A stretch of DNA of 64,000 nucleotides, from positions 620,001 through 684,000 of the forward strand of contig NZ_CP083590.1 of NCBI RefSeq assembly GCF_020099395.1. Direction: 5' to 3'. The stretch comes from Streptomyces mobaraensis. Lineage in GTDB: Bacteria > Actinomycetota > Actinomycetes > Streptomycetales > Streptomycetaceae. A program made the translations under genes and the position numbers. A model generated the notes under the pieces. It was given only the letters and a program-made list of their open reading frames with translations. It did not search any database and was not told the DNA's origin. Positions 7,568 through 17,417 of this stretch are shown here, one piece after another; position 1 is the first letter of the stretch; each line of letters begins with the position of its first letter.

Positions 7568-8614
7568 ATGTGGCCAGGACAGCAGCCCGCCAACGGGGGC
7601 GAGCAGAACCCGCAGCAGCCGAACCCGTACCAGCAGCCGGGGTACCAGCAACCCAATCCGTACCAGCGGCCGGGGCCGGGCTCCCCCGAGCAGAACCCCT
7701 ACGCCCAGCCGGCCGGCGCCGGAGCCGGGCAGCCCGGCGGGCCGCAGTGGCAGACACCTCCGACCCTTCAGGCGCCTCAGCCACCCCAGGCCCCGCCGGG
7801 CCCCCCGATGCCGCCGTCAGGCGGAAGCGGCGGCGGCCGGCGCACCACCGTCATCGCGGTCACGGCCGCCCTGGCCGTGGTGGCGGCCGCGGTGGTCACC
7901 GGTTTCGTCGTCCTGAAGGACGACGGCGAGAAGACCTCCGCGCAGGACGACCCCAAGCCGCCGGCCTCGGCGTCCGCCTCCGCCTCGCCGAGCGCGTCCC
8001 CCGGCGGCTCGTCCACTCCGGACCCGTCGGGCGGCGGCCGCGGGGACGACGACGGGGTCAAGCCGGTGATCGCCGGCTGGAAGCCCGTCATCAGCACCAA
8101 GCGGCTGGCGGTCTTCGACGTCCCGGCGGACTGGAAGGTCGAGCCCGGGATGTCGTCCGGCTTCCTGGACGACAAGGGCAAGTCGGTCATCAGCATGAGC
8201 TCCGTCGCCAGCTACAAGGACGGCGCGTGCAAGGCCAACAACAGCCTGGGCGGCGCCGGGACCAAGGGGGCGCAGGGCGCGAAGAGCGAGGCCGACGCCG
8301 CCGAGACCGAGGCCCTGAGCTGGGTCTGGGCCGCCTTCGACCAGAAGAAGACCGGCCGCTTCGCGGGCACCAAGGCCAAGCCCTTCACCAGTGACCACGG
8401 CGTCAGCGGCTACACCTCGTCGGCCACGGTCACCGGGGTCGCGAAGTCCGACGCCTGCGCGACGGACGGCAAGGCGTTCACCCTGACGTTCAAGAACAAG
8501 GAGAACGACCTGGTGACCTGGGTGCTGTACTCCGCCAAGGGCGTCAAGGACGAGCTGCCGGACGACACCATCAAGAAGATCATGAGCTCGCTGCGGCCGT
8601 TGTCCCTGTCCTGA
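7568..8614 (+). CDS. Pro/Gln-rich single-pass membrane protein with extracytoplasmic domain
   Basis: The 348-residue protein has three parts. Residues 1-90 are a low-complexity cytoplasmic region of Pro, Gln, Asn and Tyr repeats (NPYQQPGYQQPNPYQRP type). Residues about 93-115 form one membrane helix (VIAVTAALAVVAAAVVTGFV). After a Ser/Pro/Gly linker (about 120-160) comes an external domain with KPVIAGWKPVISTKRLAVFDVPADWKV-like beta-rich sequence and two or more cysteines (residues around CKANN and SDACATDG) that could form a disulphide. Streptomyces genomes hold many such proteins; function is unknown. Start is the ATG at 7568; an in-frame TTG three codons upstream is less likely. Confidence 0.75.
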   Translation: MWPGQQPANGGEQNPQQPNPYQQPGYQQPNPYQRPGPGSPEQNPYAQPAGAGAGQPGGPQWQTPPTLQAPQPPQAPPGPPMPPSGGSGGGRRTTVIAVTAALAVVAAAVVTGFVVLKDDGEKTSAQDDPKPPASASASASPSASPGGSSTPDPSGGGRGDDDGVKPVIAGWKPVISTKRLAVFDVPADWKVEPGMSSGFLDDKGKSVISMSSVASYKDGACKANNSLGGAGTKGAQGAKSEADAAETEALSWVWAAFDQKKTGRFAGTKAKPFTSDHGVSGYTSSATVTGVAKSDACATDGKAFTLTFKNKENDLVTWVLYSAKGVKDELPDDTIKKIMSSLRPLSLS

Positions 8615-8632
8615 CGCTCAGGGCCGGGACCC

Positions 8633-9487
8633 TCACCCGATCCCGAACGCCCCGCCCGGCGGCTCCGGCGAGCCGACCGCGTCCCGGTCGCCCACCAGGG
8701 CCGCCCCCGCCGTGAAGCGGACCAGGGCGTCCCCGTGGATGACCCGCGCCGGGAAGGCGTCCGCGGCGGCCCGCCGGGCCAGGGCGTCCAGCGGCAGCTC
8801 CGCGGCGGAGGCGACGAGGATCGCGTTGCCGAACCGCCGGCCGCGCAGCACCGACGCCTCCGCGATCAGGCACAGCCGGGGGAAGACCGCCGCGAACGTC
8901 GCCACCTGGGACCGCAGGAAGTCGAACGGCGCCCCGTCGGCCAGGTTGGCGGCGTACCGGCCGCCGGGGCGGAGCACCCGGGCGGCCGAGCGGGCGTACT
9001 CGACGGAGGTGAGGTGCGCGGGCACCCGCGAGCCGCCGAAGACGTCGGCGACGATCACGTCCGCCGAGGCGTCCGGGGCGTCCTCCAGGGCGGCCCGGGC
9101 GTCCTCGGCGCGGACGGTGACGCCCGATCCGGCCGGCAACGGCAGGTGTTCGGCGACGAGCTCGACGATCCCCCGGTCGGCCTCCACCACCTCCTGCCGG
9201 GAGCCGGGCCGGGTGGCCGCGGTGTAGCGCGGCAGGGTGAGGGCACCGCCGCCGAGGTGCAGGACGTCGAGCGGACGGCCCGGCTCGGCGGCGGTGTCGA
9301 GGACGTGCCCGATCCGCCGCGCGTACTCGAACTCCAGGTGCGCGGGGTCCCCGAGGTCGACGTACGACTGGGGCGCGCCGTCGACCGTCAGCAGCCAGGC
9401 GCGCTCGCGGTCGACATCGGGCAGCAGTTTGGCGGTGCCGCCGGCCACGTCCCGGGTCACCGGTATCCGTTCATCCACATGCCCCAT
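8633..9487 (-). CDS. Spermidine synthase-like (spermine/spermidine synthase fold) protein
   Basis: The 284-residue protein has the Rossmann-like aminopropyltransferase/methyltransferase fold: the nucleotide-binding glycine motif LHLGGGALTLPRY at residues 76-88, the acidic end of the next strand (EVVEADRGIVELV), and DVIVADVFGGSRVPAHLTS corresponding to the catalytic Asp loop. The N-terminal AWLLTVDGAPQSYVDLGDPAHLEFEY recalls spermidine synthases, which bind the product near SYVD. Streptomyces carry several such fused or stand-alone proteins whose true substrates are untested. It overlaps nothing and sits between convergent and co-directional neighbours. Confidence 0.8.
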   Translation of the reverse strand: MGHVDERIPVTRDVAGGTAKLLPDVDRERAWLLTVDGAPQSYVDLGDPAHLEFEYARRIGHVLDTAAEPGRPLDVLHLGGGALTLPRYTAATRPGSRQEVVEADRGIVELVAEHLPLPAGSGVTVRAEDARAALEDAPDASADVIVADVFGGSRVPAHLTSVEYARSAARVLRPGGRYAANLADGAPFDFLRSQVATFAAVFPRLCLIAEASVLRGRRFGNAILVASAAELPLDALARRAAADAFPARVIHGDALVRFTAGAALVGDRDAVGSPEPPGGAFGIG

Positions 9488-9509
9488 TCTGCCGGGCGCC
9501 GTGGGCCGG

Positions 9510-10658
9510 TCACTCCGCCACGGCGGTCACCGTGCCCGTGCCGACGGTGCGGCCGCCCTCGCGGAGGGCGAAGGCGAGTCCGGGTTCGAGCGGGGTCCGG
9601 CGGTCGAGGGCGGCGGTCAGGCCGGCCGTCTCGCCCGGGCGGGCGAGGCCGCGCGGGCCGAGGTCGAGCCGGCCGGTCAGGGCGGCTGTGCGGAAGTGGA
9701 ACGTGGCGCGGCAGCCGGTGGTGAGGGGCGTGCGGCGGCCGCCCTCCGCCGGGGTGAGCATCCGCAGGCGCGCCGTGAAGCGCTGGCGGACGGTGACACT
9801 GCCCGGCGTGACCACCACGTCCCCGCGCCGGACTTCGCGCCCCTGCGCCCCTCGGAGCAGCAGGGCGACCCGGTCGCCGGCCCGGGCGGTCCCCAGCGGG
9901 CGGCCGAAGCTCTCCAGGCCGGTCACGACCGTGGGTTCCAGCGCCTCCGGCACCTCGACCAGGTCCCGGAGGCGCACGCTGCCGCGTTCGACGGTGCCGG
10001 TGACGGCGGCGCCGGCCCCGCGCAGGATCAGCGTCCGTTCCACCGGCAGCAGGAAGGGCGCGTCGTCGCGCCGTGGCGGGTCGGGGAGGCAGGTGTCGAC
10101 GGCGTCGAGCAGCGCCTCGATGCCGGCGGTCGCGCGCGGGTCACCGGCCAGGGCGCCCAGGGCGGAGACCCGGACGACGGGCGTGAGTTCGCCCGGGTAG
10201 CCGTGCGCGGAGAGCAGCTCGCGGACCCGGAGTTCGACGAGCTCCGTCAGCTCCGGCTGGGCGGCGTCGGCCTTGCTCAGCGCCACGACGAGGTGCTCGA
10301 CGCCCATCCCCCGCGCCAGCAGGACGTGTTCGGCGGTCTGCGGCCCGACGCCGTCGACCGCCGAGACGACCAGGACGGCCCCGTCGAGCCGGCTCAGTCC
10401 CGCGATCACCCGGGTGACGCGGTCGGCGCGGCCGGGCAGGTCGGTGTGCGCGTAGTGCCGGAAGTCGGTCTCGTACTCCAGGAATTCGCTCTCCAGGGGT
10501 TCACGCTGCTTGGGTACGGAGTGGGGGTGGGGGGCTCCGCCCCGGGCCCCGAGCACCTTGGCGATCGCCGCGGTGAGGGTGGTCTTGCCGTGGCCGAAGT
10601 GGCCGATGGTGCCGATGTTGAGGTGCGGCTTGGTACGGGTGGACGCCTGCTGGGACAT
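9510..10658 (-). CDS. Divergent EF-Tu-like translational GTPase paralog
   Basis: The 382-residue protein (MSQQASTRTKPHLNIGTIGHFGHGKTTLTAAIAK...) aligns with EF-Tu along domains 1-3, ending ...PFLLPVERTLILRGAGAAVTGTVERG, TVRQRFTARL and LREGGRTVGTGTVTAVAE. Key motifs are altered. The P-loop is GHFGHGKT (19-26) rather than GHVDHGKT; the effector stretch with RGITI is missing; switch II is DLPGRAD (73-79), so the catalytic His of DCPGHAD is Arg77; the guanine motif is SKAD (128-131) instead of NKCD. Streptomyces often carry a second or third divergent tuf gene, but this one looks further removed. The start at 10658 is where similarity to EF-Tu begins; a 64-codon upstream extension is Arg/Pro-rich and unlikely. 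Confidence 0.8.
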   Translation of the reverse strand: MSQQASTRTKPHLNIGTIGHFGHGKTTLTAAIAKVLGARGGAPHPHSVPKQREPLESEFLEYETDFRHYAHTDLPGRADRVTRVIAGLSRLDGAVLVVSAVDGVGPQTAEHVLLARGMGVEHLVVALSKADAAQPELTELVELRVRELLSAHGYPGELTPVVRVSALGALAGDPRATAGIEALLDAVDTCLPDPPRRDDAPFLLPVERTLILRGAGAAVTGTVERGSVRLRDLVEVPEALEPTVVTGLESFGRPLGTARAGDRVALLLRGAQGREVRRGDVVVTPGSVTVRQRFTARLRMLTPAEGGRRTPLTTGCRATFHFRTAALTGRLDLGPRGLARPGETAGLTAALDRRTPLEPGLAFALREGGRTVGTGTVTAVAE

Positions 10659-10764
10659 GCTGCGGACTCCGGTTCTCCGGTGCTGCGCCGGACTGGATCG
10701 TCGTGGGCCCCGCGGCCTGGCCGACCCTCCCCGTACGGGGCCGCCGGGGACGATCCGGGAAGGG

Positions 10765-10917
10765 TCAGCGTCGCGTCGGGACGGGAGTGCCGACGGGGGC
10801 GCCGGGAGGCACGGGCATGCCGGAGGGCATGGGCGCGGGAACCGGGTCACCGGACAGGCCGGCCCTGAGTGCGCCCGCGGGAGCGGGCGCCTTCACGCGA
10901 GGGACGGGCCGGAGCAT
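10765..10917 (-). CDS. Possible small proline-rich protein (50 aa)
   Basis: A short frame reads MLRPVPRVKAPAPAGALRAG then LSGDPVPAPMPSGMPVPPGA and PVGTPVPTRR, with G/C at most third positions and repeated P-V-P and M-P-x-G units. No clear ribosome-binding site precedes the ATG. It lies just upstream of the EF-Tu-like gene on the same strand, so it could be a leader or a spurious frame in GC-rich spacer DNA. Confidence 0.25.
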   Translation of the reverse strand: MLRPVPRVKAPAPAGALRAGLSGDPVPAPMPSGMPVPPGAPVGTPVPTRR

Positions 10918-11282
10918 GCTTCTGATGCTCGCTCACGTCGTGGGGGGCGTCGAATGGTTTTCGCTGGGGCGGGGGCACGCGGCGGATGACCGAAGGGGCG
11001 TCGGCCGCCGGGCCGTTCCCCCTCCTCGCGCGGCCGCGCCCCCTGACGGGCCGGGGTCAAGGGTGCGAGGCCCGACCACCACCGACATCCCACCGGGAAA
11101 CCGGCCGGCCCTCAGGGCCCGCTCGACTCCCCGCCCGTCTCCCCCACTCGGGAGCGCGTGACGCCGACGCCCCGGCGGCACACCGCCGGCGGCCCGGCCC
11201 GCCGTCACGGCGCACGGATCCCGAGGGGGGCGCTGTCCCGGCTGCCGCCCGGCGCCACCACCTCACCCCTCCGGCCGCCCCA
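10918..11282. other. Spacer without convincing gene
   Basis: This stretch between the EF-Tu-like gene region and the end of the MFS gene has open frames on both strands, but all are Arg/Pro-rich with no start signal or family resemblance. I see no tRNA, repeat or clear terminator in it. Confidence 0.4.
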
Positions 11283-12728
11283 CTACCCCGCCTCCGCCGT
11301 CTCCACCGCCTCGCGCCGCGCCCGCTCGCCCTCCTGTCCCCGCGCCACCACGACGGCCAGCGCCACCGTCACGGCCGCCAGCGCCGTGAAGTACCAGAGC
11401 GCGCCGTGGAAGCCGGAGAGGACGTCGGGGCCGCGGGTGGCGCGGAAGAGGGCGCCGGCGATCATCACGCCCACGGAGTTGGCGATCTGCTGCGCGGTGG
11501 CGAGGAGTCCGGAGGCGACGCCGGAGAGGGGGGCGTCGACGCCGGTGAGGACGAAGCGGATCAGGGTGGGCGCGACGGCGCCCGCGCCCAGGCCGTTGAG
11601 GACCAGGAACACCGTGGCCGGTACGTCGGCGGGGTGGAGCTGGTCGGCCCGCAGGGTGGACAGGCCCAGGTAGCCGACGGCCATCAGGGCCGGGCCGCAG
11701 GTGGTCAGCAGGACCGCCCGGCGCGGGTCCGCCCGGCCCGCGGCGACCGAGGCCGCGAGGAACGCCGTGCCCAGCCCCGCGTACAGCCCGGCCGACGCCA
11801 GGGGGCTCAGTCCGGCGCCGTCCTGGGCCGCCTGCGACAGCACCACATAGAACGGCACCTGCGTCCCGAAGAACACCAGGCACAGCACCAGCCCCACACC
11901 GAACGTCCAGCGCCGGAACAGGGCGGTGTGCAGCAGCGGGGCGCCGCCGGCCCGGGTGAGGCGGCGCTCCCAGCGGACGAAGGCGGTGCCCGCGACGGCC
12001 ACCACCAGGAGCGCGAGGGCGGTACGGCCCGGTCCACCGCCCGGCAGCGACCAGGGGAGCACCGCCGCGGCCACGGTGACGGCCAGCAGCGCGGCCCCCG
12101 GCAGGTCGGGACGCCCGGTGCCGGTCCGCGGCGGGCGGCCGGGCAGGAGCGCGCGGCCGGCGACGAGCACGGCCGCGCAGACCGGCACGTTCACCAGGAA
12201 CGCCGACCGCCAGCCGCTGCCGGCGAGGTCGAGCCGGGTCAGCAGTCCGCCGCCGAGCTGGCCGAGCGTCGAGCCCGCGCCCAGGACCGCGCCGAACGCC
12301 CCGACCGCCGCCCCCCGGCGGGCGGGCGGCAGGACGGTCTGGATGCCGGCGAGGACCTGGGGGAACAGCAGCGCCGCCCCGACGCCCTGGGCCGCCCGCG
12401 CCGCGACCAGCACCCCGATCGAGGGGGCCAGGCCGCAGCCGACGGAGGCGAGGCCGAACAGGCCCGTACCGATGAGGAAGAGGGGCCGGATCCCGTACCG
12501 GTCGCCCAGCCGGCCGCCGGTCACCAGCAGGCTGGCGTACGCCATGCCGTAGCAGGCGACGACCAGGTACGTCTGCGCGTCGCCCGCGCCCAGCTCCCGT
12601 TGGACGACGGGCAGCAGCACATTGACGACGGAGACGTCGAAGATGGCCAGGAACTCCCCGACCAGCAGGACGCACACCGCGAGCACCGCGCCCCCGCCGG
12701 CGCGCGGCTCCCGCTCCGGTCCGCTCAC
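11283..12728 (-). CDS. MFS transporter (DHA2-like, about 14 helices)
   Basis: The 481-residue protein shows the drug/H+ antiporter layout: LAIFDVSVVNVLLPVVQREL in helix 1 (family D-x-x-I-V-N-V-A-L-P), the loop GGRLGDRYGIRPLFLIG between helices 2 and 3, and ARAAQGVGAALLFPQVLAGI for motif B/C. About fourteen hydrophobic segments follow. The GTG start at 12728 overlaps the methyltransferase stop by 4 bp (GTGA), so the two are translationally coupled. As the last gene of the leftward operon it is the likely exporter of whatever the surrounding oxygenases and methyltransferase make. Confidence 0.87.
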   Translation of the reverse strand: MSGPEREPRAGGGAVLAVCVLLVGEFLAIFDVSVVNVLLPVVQRELGAGDAQTYLVVACYGMAYASLLVTGGRLGDRYGIRPLFLIGTGLFGLASVGCGLAPSIGVLVAARAAQGVGAALLFPQVLAGIQTVLPPARRGAAVGAFGAVLGAGSTLGQLGGGLLTRLDLAGSGWRSAFLVNVPVCAAVLVAGRALLPGRPPRTGTGRPDLPGAALLAVTVAAAVLPWSLPGGGPGRTALALLVVAVAGTAFVRWERRLTRAGGAPLLHTALFRRWTFGVGLVLCLVFFGTQVPFYVVLSQAAQDGAGLSPLASAGLYAGLGTAFLAASVAAGRADPRRAVLLTTCGPALMAVGYLGLSTLRADQLHPADVPATVFLVLNGLGAGAVAPTLIRFVLTGVDAPLSGVASGLLATAQQIANSVGVMIAGALFRATRGPDVLSGFHGALWYFTALAAVTVALAVVVARGQEGERARREAVETAEAG

Positions 12729-13516
12729 CCGGCCGCTCCCCCCGTCGCCGGTTCGCTCCGGTCCAGCCGCAGCAGCCGGTACTCCACCACGTCGTCCCGC
12801 TCCCGTACCTCCCGCGCGGCCACGGCCGTCAGGGTGACGCCCGCCTCGCCGGCCAGCCGGCGCAGTGCCTCCGCGTCGCCCCTGCTGCCGAACCCCAGGA
12901 GCGCGCTGCCCCCGGGGCGTACCCGGTCCGTGGCCTCCCGCAGGAACGCCCGGTGGGTTCGGTAGCCGGGGTCGACGTAGGCGAGGTCGTGGAGGCTCAA
13001 CCGGGGCAGGTCCTCGGGGTCCTCGGGGGCGAGGACGAAGTTCGCGTGCCAGAAGACAAGGTCGAAGGTCTCGTCCGGGGCGAGCGCGGCGAACATGTCG
13101 CTCTCCCGGCACCGCACCCGCCCGGCCACCCCGTGCCGGGCCGCGTTGAGCGCGGTGTTGCGGACGGCGTGCGGGTTGACGTCCGTCGCGACCACGTGCG
13201 CGCAGCCGGCGAGGGCGGCGCTGACGGCGATGACCCCGGCGCCGCAGCCGATCTCCAGCAACGATCCGCCGCGCGGGAAGCCCCGGGGGCCGAGGAGGGC
13301 GAGGAGGTCGAGGAACGTGCCGGTGGACGGCGAGTAGACGGGCGGGAAGACGTCGTCGAGCAGCGTCCAGTCGCGGCCCGCGAGCGGGAACTCCGCCGGC
13401 CGGTCGGGGCGGTCGCGGCTCTCGCGGCTGCGGCGCAGCGAGTTCCGGTAGTCGGTGACCGGGGAGGCGGCGCGGGGTGCGTCCAGGGACGCGCGCGGTG
13501 CGGGGCGCTCCGGCAT
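12725..13516 (-). CDS. Class I SAM-dependent methyltransferase
   Basis: The 263-residue protein carries the SAM-binding motif LLEIGCGAGVIAVSAALAG (motif I), VVATDVNPHAV (motif II, acidic residue binding ribose) and ETFDLVFWHANFVLAPED (motif IV region). It resembles the HemK/PrmC/small-molecule group in layout but has WHANF where HemK enzymes have N-P-P-Y, so a glutamine N5 target is unlikely. The N-terminal 60 residues are Arg-rich with VYSPSTGTFLDLLALL just before motif I. The start codon shares bases with the preceding stop (TGATG), and its own stop overlaps the MFS start. It probably O- or N-methylates the cluster product. Confidence 0.82.
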   Translation of the reverse strand: MPERPAPRASLDAPRAASPVTDYRNSLRRSRESRDRPDRPAEFPLAGRDWTLLDDVFPPVYSPSTGTFLDLLALLGPRGFPRGGSLLEIGCGAGVIAVSAALAGCAHVVATDVNPHAVRNTALNAARHGVAGRVRCRESDMFAALAPDETFDLVFWHANFVLAPEDPEDLPRLSLHDLAYVDPGYRTHRAFLREATDRVRPGGSALLGFGSRGDAEALRRLAGEAGVTLTAVAAREVRERDDVVEYRLLRLDRSEPATGGAAG

Positions 13517-14598
13517 CACGCCGCCCGCGGGCCGGGCCCGCGCTCCGCCCGGAGCCGGGGCAGCGCCCGCTCGCCGAACAGGGCGACCGATTCCGCGGCG
13601 AGGACGGGGTCCAGGGTGGAGAAGTTGACCTGGAGGCTGGCGACTTCGAAGCCGCCGCAGCGGTCGTGGACCTCCCACAGTTGCTCCACGACGTCGTCCG
13701 GTGTGCCCACGAGGGCCGCCGAGCGGGCGCGGACGGAGTGGAAGTCGTCGGCCGCCAGCTTCTCGATCATCTGCCGGTAGCCGGGGTAGTCGGCGCTCGA
13801 CGCCCCGCTGGTCCAGTCCGAGGCGGCGGCCGTCAGGCTGCGCAGATAGGCGTTGACCGGCTCCTCGGCGCGGGCCTCGGCGGTCCGCCGGTCGGGGGCG
13901 CAGTGCATGTGGAAGGCGAGCATCACCCGGCCGCGCCCGGGGTGTCCGGCGTCCTGCCACGCCGTGCGGTAGATCTCCAGGTACTTCCGCAGGGTGTCGG
14001 CGGCCAGCGGGTTGGCCATGACGCCGCAGCCGAGTTCGCCGGCCCGCCGGAAGCTCTGTTCGCTGGAGAGGGCGGCCACCCAGAACGGCGGGTGCGGCCG
14101 CTGGGTCGGCCTGGGGAGGGAGGTGGTGGGCGGGAAGGAGTGGAAGCGCCCGTCGAACGCGGTGTCCTCCTCGGTCAGCAGCCGCCGCACCGCGTCCACG
14201 CCCTCGTCGAAGCGGGCCCGGCTGGTGTCCATCTCCACCCCGAACCGCTGGAACTCGTGCGGGAGGAACGCCCGGGCGAAGCCCACCTCCAGCCGTCCTC
14301 CGGAGATGGCGTCGAGCATTCCGATCTCCCCGGCCAGTTTCAGTGGGTGGTTGAACGCCGGCAGCACCGCGCCGGTGATCAGCCTCAGGTTACGGCTGCG
14401 GGCCGCGGCGGCGGCGAGGAACACGATCGGGTTCGGGGAGTAGCCGCCGTACTGGTGGAAGTAGTGCTCCACGATGCGTATGTGGTGGTAGCCGAGTCCG
14501 TCCGCGAGCTCCACCAGCTCCAGACACTCGGCGAAATACCGGTCCGCCGCCTTGTCGCGGTGGTGTACATCCGGGAAGAAATTGATTCCGGCCTCCAT
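13516..14598 (-). CDS. Luciferase-like (LLM class) flavin-dependent monooxygenase
   Basis: The 360-residue protein has a bacterial luciferase/alkanesulfonate monooxygenase-type TIM barrel: MEAGINFFPDVHHRDKAADR, LGYHHIRIVEHYFHQYGGYS, LDAISGGRLEVGFARAFLPHEFQRFGV and PTQRPHPPFWVAALSSEQSFRRAGELG. Such enzymes use reduced FMN or F420 supplied by a separate reductase to oxidise diverse substrates. GGGGGAG about 8 nt upstream supports the ATG at 14598 over more distant in-frame ATGs. It is first in the leftward operon with methyltransferase and exporter, and divergent from the aminodeoxychorismate synthase and PobA-like genes. Its substrate could be an aromatic amine or the assembled product; that is inference. 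Confidence 0.85.
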   Translation of the reverse strand: MEAGINFFPDVHHRDKAADRYFAECLELVELADGLGYHHIRIVEHYFHQYGGYSPNPIVFLAAAAARSRNLRLITGAVLPAFNHPLKLAGEIGMLDAISGGRLEVGFARAFLPHEFQRFGVEMDTSRARFDEGVDAVRRLLTEEDTAFDGRFHSFPPTTSLPRPTQRPHPPFWVAALSSEQSFRRAGELGCGVMANPLAADTLRKYLEIYRTAWQDAGHPGRGRVMLAFHMHCAPDRRTAEARAEEPVNAYLRSLTAAASDWTSGASSADYPGYRQMIEKLAADDFHSVRARSAALVGTPDDVVEQLWEVHDRCGGFEVASLQVNFSTLDPVLAAESVALFGERALPRLRAERGPGPRAA

Positions 14599-14862
14599 CG
14601 GCGGCGCTCCCCCGTTCGTCTGATGTGGCATCAGAAAGTGCCACAAAAGCCGGTCCGCGCGAGCCGGCCGCCTTCAGCAGAGCAGGAGCTCCCGCACGGC
14701 GTCAAGGCTGTTCGACTGCGTACGCCTTACCCGAACGCACGCCTTTCGCCACCGGCACCGCACGTCCCCTAAAACGATCAACTTCCCGGCCGGATGCTTT
14801 CGAAAAGAAATGCGGATAAGGCATCCGGAACGCACTTGACATGGGGTCATTGGCACCCACAT

Positions 14863-14878
14863 CCTGTCATTTGACAGG
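14863..14878. promoter_or_regulatory. Perfect palindrome, candidate operator
   Basis: CCTGTCATTTGACAGG consists of two perfect 7-bp arms with a 2-nt centre. It lies about 22 bp after a TTGACA hexamer, where it would overlap the expected -10 and transcription start of a rightward transcript. Its symmetry suits a dimeric TetR-, MarR- or GntR-type repressor. Confidence 0.55.
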
Positions 14879-14943
14879 CTGCTGAGGATCCGAGGGCGCG
14901 TGGTGCGGAGCCCGCCCGAGCAGCGGCCCACGGGGGGACTGCC

Positions 14944-15027
14944 ATGAGGGATGTCCGGGCCGCGGCCCGGGCCGGCGGCCGGCCGCGCCGCCCCGGCCCG
15001 TTCGCGCCGCGCGCCGCGGAGCGCTGA
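14944..15027 (+). CDS. Possible 27-codon Arg/Ala-rich leader peptide
   Basis: An ATG preceded by GGGGGGA at 6 nt starts MRDVRAAARAGGRPRRPGPF then APRAAER and stops at 15027, about 210 bp before the pabAB start. The strong ribosome-binding site is the main argument. The peptide has no Trp, so classical tryptophan attenuation is not implied. Six arginines in 27 residues may just reflect GC-rich DNA. Confidence 0.3.
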   Translation: MRDVRAAARAGGRPRRPGPFAPRAAER

Positions 15028-15235
15028 ACCTGCACACTTTCCACACGCGATCATCATCGCGGCGGCAGCGGCCCGCGCGCTCCTTTTCGCCGCCATGGAA
15101 ACCGCCGGCCACCCGGAAAGCACGAATGCCGGGAAAAACCGCGGGAATCCGTGGAGCGCGAGGGGCGGGGCTGCGCGCCGCGCATTCACCGGAGGGCGCC
15201 CGCCGCGGCCCGCCGGAATTACGGGGGAAACAACG

Positions 15236-17386
<2,151 letters not shown>

Positions 17387-17417
17387 CACCCCGCCACGAC
17401 CAGAGGAAGGGAACGCG

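Larger units (their letters stand above)
14599..15235. promoter_or_regulatory. Divergent control region of the putative biosynthetic locus
   Basis: About 640 bp separate the two operons, long for this genome. A consensus-like TTGACA lies at 14836-14841 on the plus strand; no strong -10 follows at 17-18 bp, so a regulator may be needed. The region is locally AT-richer around 14760-14880, where the palindrome at 14863-14878 sits. Downstream lies the short leader frame 14944-15027. No cluster-specific regulator gene is encoded in the locus itself. Confidence 0.55.

Noticed and set aside
9510..10658. Main EF-Tu gene of the organism
   Set aside because: Catalytic and nucleotide-binding motifs are altered and no ribosomal protein or fusA genes flank it.
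12725..13516. PrmC/HemK release-factor methyltransferase
   Set aside because: The N-P-P-Y motif is replaced by W-H-A-N-F and the gene is embedded in a metabolic operon.
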